Shown: piece after piece, positions 23,920-30,930 of the stretch | Layout of the letters: every line of letters begins with the position of its first letter | Position numbering within the stretch: the stretch's first letter is position 1 | Assembly: GCA_938041695.1 (NCBI GenBank) | Contig: CALISI010000067.1 | Span: 1 to 31,757, forward strand | Direction: 5' to 3' | Source of the DNA: an uncultured Actinomyces sp. | GTDB taxonomy: Bacteria; Actinomycetota; Actinomycetes; Actinomycetales; Actinomycetaceae | DNA: 31,757 nucleotides | Position numbers and translations under genes: made by a program | The notes under the pieces: model-generated | What the model was told of the DNA's origin: nothing | Database searches by the model: none | What the model saw: only the letters and a program-made list of their open reading frames with translations

Positions 23920-25430
23920 CCATCGTCCTTTCGCGGGGCGGGGCTCAAGTCCTTATCCGACCCGTAGGTCTGGGACATCGGGTTTACGTAGCCCTCGGGC
24001 AGTTCTTCTCCATCATCGTCAAAGCGGAAGGGCGTGTACTTGCGACGCGCCGACTTCTTCTTATCGTCCTTACCGCTAGCTCCGCCGGCACCTGCTCCTC
24101 CCATGAAGCCACCGGCACCACGTGCACTGCCCTGACCAGCGCCTCCCGAGGCCGATGCCTTAGCTGCGGAGCTACCGGGGGCGGCGGTCGTGCCACTCGC
24201 ACCGGTCCCTGCCCCGCCGGCCGCAGGAGCCTTGTACGTTCCATATCCCGGGCCAGAGTAGGATCCCGTGCGAAGGGATGCAGCACCTGCAATACCACTG
24301 CCAGCGCCACCGGAAGTGCCCGTACGGCCCAATGCGCTCAGTCCGCCAGCCCCGAGGCGTGAGGCGGCACCCATCCCCAGAGAGCCTGCTCCGAGAACGC
24401 CGGCACCGCCCATACGGGCAGCAAGCGTCGACTCGCTACCAGGACCTCCGTTCACGTTCCACAGGGGGCGGTAGCGATCGACGGGTGGCGCGGGCGTATA
24501 TCCCCCCACCGTTCCGTTTGCATGCCGATCGCCATTGACCCGCGTATGCAGCAAGTCCATACCCATGAGATCCTGCGGGTCGGTGACAGGGTTCAGTCGC
24601 GAACCGACTTCTCCCTCGGTGATGTACTCATTCGGGATGCGAGGTGACGACATGATGCGACCGCTCACCGGCCCACCCTCGTCATAGCCATCCGAGTAGA
24701 GCCCAGCCCCCGTGCCACGCAGGTCGGAACGCCCGTAGTCACTGTCGCGATCACCGGGATACACGCCCGGAGCGTGAGGGGAGACGTTCAGGTATCCATT
24801 CTCGATGTCCTTACGAATTGAAGGAATTGACGGTCCTTGCCCGTGCCACTGGTGCGCGCCAGGATCATCGAGCTGCTGCGTCTGAGCGGAAATACCATCC
24901 GCCAGCCCTTGCATCGTATTATTCGCTCGCTCCAGAATATCCGTCGCAGCGACCTCCCGCTGCGCGTTGGCCTGCGCAATAAGCGCCTGGAAGTAGGCGT
25001 CGGCCGACACAGCGAGTGTGTTGATCGGTTCTCCGAACGGCCCGAGGTACTTCGTCACGGGTACCGCCACGTGCGTCGCGTCTGCAAGCTTCTGCAGATT
25101 GGAGTCGATGAGAGTGGGTGAGAGCTGCTGTGCCTCCTCACGGATATGCGTCATGGCGCGCCGCGCCTCGACGTAGTACTCCATCGCAGTGTTGTGGTTC
25201 TCCTTGATTCCCTGGACCTGCTTCATCGTCGCGTCGGTCCACGCATCAATCTGATCGCCAGTTTCACCCGTGAAGCCCTGGTAGGAGCGCATGTGGTGCG
25301 TGACGTTATTGGCCTCGTTCAGGCCGCACACGATGGTATTGTGCTCATCATCCGAGGCATCGAGGGCAGCGGCACTCTCGATCGCGGCAACCAGGCGCAT
25401 GAGCCGGTCGTACATGGGGCTATCAACCAT
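23898..25430 (-). CDS. Putative type VII secretion substrate: helical N-terminus, Gly/Ala-rich body
   Basis: 510 residues, no signal peptide and no membrane helix. Residues 1-190 look all-helical; SYQGFTGETGDQIDAW (49-64) resembles the turn and following helix of WXG proteins with Tyr in place of Trp. Residues 190-330 are a polar linker rich in Gly, Asp and Pro. Residues 330-445 are Gly/Ala/Ser low-complexity, followed by a basic KKKSARRK cluster and an acidic end (DDDGEELPEG, DDGWDPRQW). I infer a PPE/EspB-like secreted protein; no family is recognised with certainty. GGAGAGG lies 7 nt before the ATG. It lies 17 nt after the small WXG-like gene and overlaps the subtilase by 22 nt: one operon. 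Confidence 0.6.
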   Translation of the reverse strand: MVDSPMYDRLMRLVAAIESAAALDASDDEHNTIVCGLNEANNVTHHMRSYQGFTGETGDQIDAWTDATMKQVQGIKENHNTAMEYYVEARRAMTHIREEAQQLSPTLIDSNLQKLADATHVAVPVTKYLGPFGEPINTLAVSADAYFQALIAQANAQREVAATDILERANNTMQGLADGISAQTQQLDDPGAHQWHGQGPSIPSIRKDIENGYLNVSPHAPGVYPGDRDSDYGRSDLRGTGAGLYSDGYDEGGPVSGRIMSSPRIPNEYITEGEVGSRLNPVTDPQDLMGMDLLHTRVNGDRHANGTVGGYTPAPPVDRYRPLWNVNGGPGSESTLAARMGGAGVLGAGSLGMGAASRLGAGGLSALGRTGTSGGAGSGIAGAASLRTGSYSGPGYGTYKAPAAGGAGTGASGTTAAPGSSAAKASASGGAGQGSARGAGGFMGGAGAGGASGKDDKKKSARRKYTPFRFDDDGEELPEGYVNPMSQTYGSDKDLSPAPRKDDGWDPRQW

Positions 25431-25447
25431 GATAATTCCTCTCCTTC

Positions 25448-25941
25448 TCAGACCTCAGACGGCGCATTCTGCGTGGGACTCGTACCAGCACCAGAGGCGC
25501 TGCCGCCCGAACCCGAGGTCATGGCACCGTTGGTATTTCCATACTGCGTTGTTCCCCCGCCAGCGATCTGCGAGGGCGCCTGGGTTGCAGGTGGCACCGC
25601 CGATCCTGCTGATTGTGGGTCCATCGACGCAAGGATGCGAGCCAGCTCATCGGCGTTACCCTGCTCGGCGGCTTCAAAAGCACTCACAGCTGTATCGACG
25701 TCACCGTCAAATTTCTGGAAACGAACCTTCTGGTTGGAGACAGCATCCTTCTCGGTCCTCAGATACGCGATCAACGATCGCCGCATCGCCTGGAAGCCCT
25801 CCTCCTCAGACCAATACTCCGCCTTGTGAGCGTCAATCAGTCGACTGATCGCCTGAGAGGAGTCAGTGAGCGATTGCCCCCCTTCTCCATATCTCCGCTT
25901 GTTTGGGCGTGCTTATCTGAGTCAAAGCCAACGTCAGCCAC
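25448..25941 (-). pseudogene. Small WXG-like protein gene with frame break at a G6 run
   Basis: GTG at 25941 has a strong ribosome site (GGAGG, 6 nt away) but runs only 34 codons to TGA at 25837-25839. The reading frame continues after a run of six G (25877-25882 complement): with a seventh G the product is 164 residues, MADVGFDSDKHAQ at the start and DSSQAISRLIDAHKAEYW across the break. YLRTE (residues 61-65) fits the YxxxD/E secretion signal, and the C-terminal third is Gly/Ser/Thr-rich. An internal ATG at 25786 would yield 112 residues without the first helix. It could be a true frameshift, a phase-variable or recoded gene, or a sequence error; I label it pseudogene only because the frame as given is broken. 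Confidence 0.6.
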
Positions 25942-25976
25942 GCGTCACCTCCACGAATACCAAGACCGAAAATGAC

Positions 25977-25992
25977 GTGTTCCACGGAACAC
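25977..25992. promoter_or_regulatory. Operator-like dyad GTGTTCC-AC-GGAACAC
   Basis: Perfect seven-base arms with a 2-nt centre. It lies about 10-25 nt downstream of the predicted transcription start of the secretion-like module and before its ribosome site. A 2-nt loop is too tight for an RNA hairpin, so a protein-binding DNA site is more likely. It is not a LexA box, whose half-sites face the other way. Confidence 0.5.
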
Positions 25993-26007
25993 TATGAGAC
26001 CTCTGTA

Positions 26008-26036
26008 AGCATATGACCACTTGTTCACAGTGACAA
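26008..26036 (-). promoter_or_regulatory. Promoter of the type VII-like module
   Basis: On the minus strand TTGTCA (26036-26031, 5 of 6 to TTGACA) is followed by a 17-nt spacer and TATGCT (26013-26008, 4 of 6 to TATAAT). Transcription would start near 26001 and give a leader of about 60 nt before the GTG at 25941. This is the best sigma-70-type promoter I see in the window. Confidence 0.6.
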
Positions 26037-26076
26037 GCGCGTCCGAGAATCGCGCAGTGACCACAGACCAGCGGAT

Positions 26077-26116
26077 ATGGCTGTGGGCCCAGCCGCTCGG
26101 CCGGGCCCACAGCCAT
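26077..26116 (-). terminator. Terminator hairpin after the PfkB kinase gene
   Basis: Perfect 14-bp arms (26077-26090 and 26103-26116) enclose 12 nt that can form a further GCCG/CGGC helix. It begins 22 nt after the kinase stop and precedes the promoter of the next minus-strand module. No U-tract. Confidence 0.75.
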
Positions 26117-26137
26117 CAGTTGAGAGGTACTCCCCCG

Positions 26138-27088
26138 TCAGCCCCGCAGCGTCCGATCGGCAGCCATAATATCGGCTACCTCGTCACGCGTGGGTGAGTA
26201 GGCACCCTGGTGCAAGATGGTGATGCCGGAGGTAATGATGCCACGGTGGATGGCGGGCAGGATCTGGTCCCACGAGGCCTCGCGCAGGCGCTGCTTCGCC
26301 TCGCCGGAACCCAGGAGTCCCGCGTCCACGAGGCCGGAAATCAGGCCGGCCATGAGCGAGTCGCCCGCGCCCACGGTGTCCACCAGCTCAACGTCCAGCG
26401 GGTCGACAACCATCATGTCGCGCTCGGCGGCGGCCTTGATGTAGACCCCCCAGGGGCCGCGCGTGCACAGGATCAGCGACGGGCCGGACTGCGCCCACTC
26501 ACGGATGACATCCTCGACGGGGCGGCCCGGGTACAGCCACTCCAGGTCCTCATCCGACGCCTTCACGACGTCCGAGAGGGCCACGATCGCCTCAATGTGC
26601 GGGCGGGACTCGTCGGGCGTGCCCAGCAGGGCGGGGCGGATGTTCGGGTCGTATGAGACGGTACCTCGGATAGCCTGACGCTTAACAGCGGCCAGGACCT
26701 TGTCGGCGCCGGGCTCAAGGACAACTGCGTATGAGCCGGTGTGCACGTGCCCGACACTGTCGGGATCCTCCACCGCGGGCACATCCCACGACAGATCGAA
26801 TTCGTAGGTGGCACGGCCTCGCTCATCAAGGTTCGCATGAGCGACCGTCGTGAAGTCAGCCCCATCGGAGCCGGGAGTCAGGGTCACCCCCGCCGCTTCG
26901 GCGTGAGCGCGGACCTTGTTTCCGCGGGCATCGCGGCCGAACCATGTTGCCAGTTCGGATTCATGCCCTAGCCGGGTCAGTCCGGCTGCAACGTTGAGCA
27001 TCGATCCCCCGACGACCTCGACGGGTTCACTGTTCGGGCGGGTGATCTCATCGATGAGAGCTTCCCCGATGTTCACGATTCTAGTCAT
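26138..27088 (-). CDS. PfkB-family carbohydrate kinase, probable fructokinase
   Basis: 316-residue ribokinase-family sugar kinase, cytoplasmic, using ATP. The N-terminal substrate motif is GGSMLNVAAGLTRLG (27-41), and PfkB signature 2 is DTVGAGDSLMAGLI (237-250) with catalytic base Asp243; the anion hole GAGD is intact. Length and the AEAAGVTL region fit bacterial fructokinases, but ribose, 2-keto-3-deoxygluconate or tagatose cannot be ruled out. It overlaps the sugar transporter stop by 8 nt, so the two probably handle the same imported sugar. Confidence 0.85.
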   Translation of the reverse strand: MTRIVNIGEALIDEITRPNSEPVEVVGGSMLNVAAGLTRLGHESELATWFGRDARGNKVRAHAEAAGVTLTPGSDGADFTTVAHANLDERGRATYEFDLSWDVPAVEDPDSVGHVHTGSYAVVLEPGADKVLAAVKRQAIRGTVSYDPNIRPALLGTPDESRPHIEAIVALSDVVKASDEDLEWLYPGRPVEDVIREWAQSGPSLILCTRGPWGVYIKAAAERDMMVVDPLDVELVDTVGAGDSLMAGLISGLVDAGLLGSGEAKQRLREASWDQILPAIHRGIITSGITILHQGAYSPTRDEVADIMAADRTLRG

Positions 27089-28547
27089 TCGTCAACCCCA
27101 GTTTCTCTTCCATTTCTTCGAGCGGGATACCCTTCGTTTCGGGCATCACCTTCAGGACCCAGAATAGCTGACCAACCATCGCGAGGAAGAACAGCCCGAA
27201 TGCGAATCCACCGCCGAGCTTATCTGTGAGCACCGGGAACGCGTAGGTGGTAATGAAGGCGAAGACCCAGTGTGTGAGCGAACCGAGGGACTGGCCGCGC
27301 GCGCGTACACGGTTGGGGAAGATCTCCGAAATGAACACCCAGATAACGGACCCTTGACCGAACGCGTGAGAGGCGATGAAGGCAAGCAGGCCAATCAGGA
27401 TCAGCCACACCGGGACAGCACTTCCTTGCTCAAATGCTCCTCCCTTGTAGGCGAACATGATGGCCGACAGGAAGCCCAACGACACGAGGTAGCCGATGGA
27501 ACCAACAATCATGAGCTGGCGGCGACCAAGCTTATCGATGACGGTCAGGGCGGCCATCGTGGCAATCAGGTTCATGAGGCCGACAATGACGGATGCGACA
27601 TAGGGGAATGCCGGTCCGAGCACCTGTTCACCACCGGCGAGCTTCATGACCTTGGGCGCGTAGTAGAGGATGGCGTTAATGCCCGAGAGCTGGTTGAACA
27701 TCGCGATGCAGAAGGCCATGAGGATGACCTTGCGGTAGCGGCGCGTAAAGAAAGCAACCTTGCCGCCCGCGGCATCCTCGGCGATCTGCGTCTTAATCTC
27801 GTTGATCTGCTCGGTGCTCTCCTCCTGCGTGGAGGTGAGGCGCTCAGAAATCTTGACGGCGTGTTCCTCGTGGCCGTGGGCAAGTAGCCAGCGAGGAGTC
27901 TCGGGCACGGTGGCAAGGAAAATCAGGAAGAAGACAGCGGGCACGGCCATGACACCAAGCATCCAGCGCCAGGCAATATCTTCATGCACAATCTCGCGGA
28001 TGACCGCGTTCGAGGCATATGCCAGCAGGATACCGAAGACGATATTGAACTGGACCAGGCCCACCAGGCGTCCGCGCACACGGGCGGGGGCGATTTCAGC
28101 AGTGTAGATGGGTGCAACCACCGAGGACAGGCCGACGCCGACGCCGCCGAGGAAGCGGAACAGCATGAAGAAGGCGATCGGGAAAGAAGACGCGGCGACA
28201 AATTTGCCGTCCCCGACCGAATTGAGCGTAGGAACCGGCGCCAGGGCTGTGGCCAGGGCTCCGACGCCGAAGAGGATACCGATCCAGAAGAGGACGGGTT
28301 TACGCCCAAAGCGGTCGGCGAGCTTACCGGCGATGATGGCGCCGAATATGGTGCCGATGGTCGCAATGGCGACGATCATACCCTCGCCCATGGAGGATAG
28401 AGCGTAAAGCTCGGTGAGTTTTTCTTCCGCACCCGAGATGACGGCTGTGTCAAAACCGAAGAGCAGTCCGCCGAGGGAGGCGACGATCGCGCTTCGAATG
28501 ACCAAGGGCGGAATGGAAGTCGATGATGCTGACGTCTTTGTTGTCAT
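27081..28547 (-). CDS. MFS sugar porter (sugar:proton symporter family)
   Basis: 488-residue membrane transporter with 12 predicted helices. Family signatures are all present: GFDTAVISGA in helix 1, ADRFGRKP after helix 2, PETPRWLLAHG before the central loop, QLSGINAILYYAP in helix 7, DKLGRRQ, and PETKGIPLEEME after helix 12. This is the glucose/xylose/arabinose-type SP family, so it imports a monosaccharide, perhaps fructose given the adjoining kinase. I start at ATG 28547, where GGAG lies 5 nt upstream; an in-frame ATG at 28580 has no site and would add eleven residues before helix 1. First gene of a two-gene operon. Confidence 0.9.
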   Translation of the reverse strand: MTTKTSASSTSIPPLVIRSAIVASLGGLLFGFDTAVISGAEEKLTELYALSSMGEGMIVAIATIGTIFGAIIAGKLADRFGRKPVLFWIGILFGVGALATALAPVPTLNSVGDGKFVAASSFPIAFFMLFRFLGGVGVGLSSVVAPIYTAEIAPARVRGRLVGLVQFNIVFGILLAYASNAVIREIVHEDIAWRWMLGVMAVPAVFFLIFLATVPETPRWLLAHGHEEHAVKISERLTSTQEESTEQINEIKTQIAEDAAGGKVAFFTRRYRKVILMAFCIAMFNQLSGINAILYYAPKVMKLAGGEQVLGPAFPYVASVIVGLMNLIATMAALTVIDKLGRRQLMIVGSIGYLVSLGFLSAIMFAYKGGAFEQGSAVPVWLILIGLLAFIASHAFGQGSVIWVFISEIFPNRVRARGQSLGSLTHWVFAFITTYAFPVLTDKLGGGFAFGLFFLAMVGQLFWVLKVMPETKGIPLEEMEEKLGLTND

Positions 28548-28764
28548 GCTAGCTCCGCGCTGTGGAGATGGGACGCCCATGGCGCCGAGGCCGTTCCGCC
28601 TCTGACGCGAGCCTATGAATTCAATTGGTCGGACGATTAGGACCTAGGAAGCGATTACACGAAAAGCCCTGAAGTGACGCACACGAATACGCCCACGAGA
28701 AAGAAAAAAGTAACGACACTTACACAAGAGGATTCGCGGAAGCATCCACCATGTGAAACAGCAA
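28548..28764. promoter_or_regulatory. Intergenic region upstream of the sugar transporter
   Basis: 217 nt with lower GC than its surroundings. On the minus strand 28659-28646 (TGTAATCGCTTCCT) fits the core of the cre/LacI-type consensus TGNAANCGNWNNCW, but the site is not well palindromic. CGATTA occurs twice, 18 nt apart (28634 and 28652). A T-rich run near 28705-28712 (minus strand) after a weak 5-bp stem could end the acetyltransferase transcript. All are low-certainty. Confidence 0.3.
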
Positions 28765-29787
28765 TCAAATCTCGATCGCGTAGAGTCTCGTCTGACCCAC
28801 CGTGCGGAAACCCAGGTAGTCATAAATGGCGAGGGCACCCGTATGGTTCGCCGATCCCACGCCTGTCGCCGCACGGTCCATGCCGTCGCGTTTCTGCACC
28901 TTCATCGACGCGAGGATCAGCGCATCCGCGACCCGGCCCTCACGCCACTGGGAAAGAACACCCAACTGGTCGATATACCCCTCGCGCCAACCAAGAGCCG
29001 CCCAGTCCTGTTCGTAGCGCGAGGCAAGCAGGAATCCGGCAACGCGCGGTCGATCACCGGTGCGATCAACAGCGACAAACGACCACTCTGGAGCAAAGGC
29101 GGTGCGCCCCTGCATCCATTGCTCCTGCGTCAGCGGGGGACGCCCCCACTCAAACTCGTTGAGACGGTTCGCCGCACGCAGGGCAGGTTCCTCCCATTGG
29201 GGATCCCAGGCCTCGACGCTCATGTACGAACCCAAATCAGGTACCTGCGGCAGCCCCTCGAGCGACGCGCGCAGCTCGTAGTAGGTACGGGTCCAGCGGA
29301 AACCGTGAACCTTGAGCTGCGTCTCGAGGTCGTCCTGTCCGGTCTCGACATGGCAGGTGATCTGTGCGGGACCGTCCCCCTCGACCCCGGCCAGCATCTG
29401 GCGCGCGGTCCCCTCCTGCCAATCCACGATCGCATTGCCGAGGCCGATGCGGCGAAAGTCGGGATCCACTCCCCCGACGCACACGCACTCGACGCGCCCC
29501 GGAAAACGCAGGACGACCTGCGCGAAGGCAACGACGCGCCCGGCCGCGATTCCTCTGCGCGCAATACCTACCAGGCCACGCCACTGCGAGGCGCCCGAGA
29601 GCATCTCTGCAACCTCATCCGGGCTCGTGCGATACGGCGGGTTATCGCGAGCCTCCATGCGAGCAAACAGGGCAGCAAGACCTGTGTGGTGGGCAGGCAT
29701 CAGCTCCTCCCATTCAATCCCATGATGCTCGCCCGGGAAGGGGACGAACTCGGGGGCATTTGCGCGCTGTGCGAGAGGAATGCTCAT
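28765..29787 (-). CDS. Tandem double-GNAT acetyltransferase (paralogue 1)
   Basis: 340 residues with two GNAT folds. The N-terminal domain has the acetyl-CoA loop in DPDFRRIGLGNAIVDW (about 108-123). The C-terminal domain has LGVLSQWREGRVADALILASM and ends with the usual AIYDYLGFR beta bulge. It likely transfers an acetyl group to an amine of a small molecule, peptide or rRNA-linked substrate; none can be named. Mycothiol synthase MshD is also a double GNAT, but I see no specific match. The ATG has AAGGAGG 5 nt upstream. It lies 18 nt after paralogue 2 on the same strand and shares its PGxHxGxxW start, so the pair arose by duplication. Confidence 0.82.
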   Translation of the reverse strand: MSIPLAQRANAPEFVPFPGEHHGIEWEELMPAHHTGLAALFARMEARDNPPYRTSPDEVAEMLSGASQWRGLVGIARRGIAAGRVVAFAQVVLRFPGRVECVCVGGVDPDFRRIGLGNAIVDWQEGTARQMLAGVEGDGPAQITCHVETGQDDLETQLKVHGFRWTRTYYELRASLEGLPQVPDLGSYMSVEAWDPQWEEPALRAANRLNEFEWGRPPLTQEQWMQGRTAFAPEWSFVAVDRTGDRPRVAGFLLASRYEQDWAALGWREGYIDQLGVLSQWREGRVADALILASMKVQKRDGMDRAATGVGSANHTGALAIYDYLGFRTVGQTRLYAIEI

Positions 29788-29805
29788 GCTCGCCTCCTTC
29801 CGGCT

Positions 29806-30825
29806 CTACTGGTCGATCGTGTAATAAACCTCGGCGGCCTCATCAACGAAGCCAAGGTGTTCGTAGATATTATGCGCGCCGTCGGGACTTGACATATCGA
29901 CATCCAAGCCGATCCGACTCACTCCCGAGGCCGACGCTGCCGCGACCGTGTGCCCCACGAGAGCCGTCGCCACGGAACGGCCACGGTGAGCTTCGGCGAC
30001 GCCCAGCAGGTAGATGTACGCCTCGGGCCGACCTGTGGCCACCCAGCGCTGCGCGGGGCGCCCCGTCATCGCATAGCCGACCACGTCACCCTCGGAATCG
30101 ACAGCGACAAAAGACCACCGCGGATCAAAGTGATTCATCGCGTCATCCCACCACAGGGCACGCAGCGGGGAACGGAACGACTGCTGGAAAGCCTCCATAT
30201 GGATGGCACGAACCTGCTCCTGCGGAACCTGCGTCCACGGCAGGACCCGGTAGCCGTGGCGCGGCTGCGGGGCAACCTCGCCGCCAGCAAGGTCACGGTA
30301 CATGACCTGGTACGTGCGCTTGGCAAAGAAACCGGCCGCAATGTAGAGGCGGCGACGGTCGGTCATGTGCGCGTCGACGAGGTTCGAGATGGACACCGGG
30401 ACCTCAGACTCGGCACCGAATGCCTCGACGAGCATCTGGCGAGCGCGTCCATCCTGCCAGTACAGCAGGGCTCTGCCCACGCCTCGGCCACGCCAGTGCG
30501 GGTGGATGTATGCGCTCACGATGGCGGTCGCGGCCTCGTGGATGCCGCGTAGCACGCGCACGGATGCCACCGCGCAAATGTTTCGCTTCGCGTCGAGGCC
30601 GATGATGGTGTCGACCCAGTCGCGTCCGTTCTCGCCCTCCATCATGTCCGCGATATCGTCGACTGACGTGCGCCGGATGGCGTTATCGTCATCTTCGATC
30701 AGGGAGATGAGTGCATACACGGCGGGCGCGTCGCGGCCGATCATGGGCCGCCAGCGCAACCCGAGGTGATTACCCGGGTACGGGACGGACCCGGGCGGCG
30801 TGAGGCGCTGCGCAAGTCCTGTCAT
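29806..30825 (-). CDS. Tandem double-GNAT acetyltransferase (paralogue 2)
   Basis: 339 residues, same architecture as its downstream neighbour: N-terminal GNAT with AYIHPHWRGRGVGRALLYW, C-terminal GNAT with LGVAEAHRGRSVATALVG and NIYEHLGFVDEA. N-termini align (MTGLAQR...VPYPGNHLGL versus MSIPLAQR...VPFPGEHHGI), which also supports ATG 30825 over the ATG three codons upstream at 30834, whose AGG is too close. Sequence identity to paralogue 1 is low, so the duplication is old. Substrate unknown. Lies downstream of parE on the same strand with about 105 nt between them. Confidence 0.82.
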   Translation of the reverse strand: MTGLAQRLTPPGSVPYPGNHLGLRWRPMIGRDAPAVYALISLIEDDDNAIRRTSVDDIADMMEGENGRDWVDTIIGLDAKRNICAVASVRVLRGIHEAATAIVSAYIHPHWRGRGVGRALLYWQDGRARQMLVEAFGAESEVPVSISNLVDAHMTDRRRLYIAAGFFAKRTYQVMYRDLAGGEVAPQPRHGYRVLPWTQVPQEQVRAIHMEAFQQSFRSPLRALWWDDAMNHFDPRWSFVAVDSEGDVVGYAMTGRPAQRWVATGRPEAYIYLLGVAEAHRGRSVATALVGHTVAAASASGVSRIGLDVDMSSPDGAHNIYEHLGFVDEAAEVYYTIDQ

Positions 30826-30930
30826 GCGTATCATCCTACCGGCTGATAGGGCCTTTAGTCACACTGGGATCAGACATATGGCCAACAGACCTGAACGTTC
30901 GTGCAACGAATCAGCGCTTTCCGCTTCACG
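30826..30930. other. Gap between parE stop and GNAT genes
   Basis: 105 nt. TTCGT-GCA-ACGAA (30898-30910) is a perfect 5-bp inverted repeat, and flanking CTGA/TCAG could extend it with a 3-nt bulge. It may be a weak parE terminator. No clear promoter for the acetyltransferases is seen. Confidence 0.3.

Noticed and set aside
30885..30915. Possible LexA (SOS) box around GAACGTTC
   Set aside because: Actinobacterial LexA sites need GAAC-4-GTTC; here the half-sites are directly joined.
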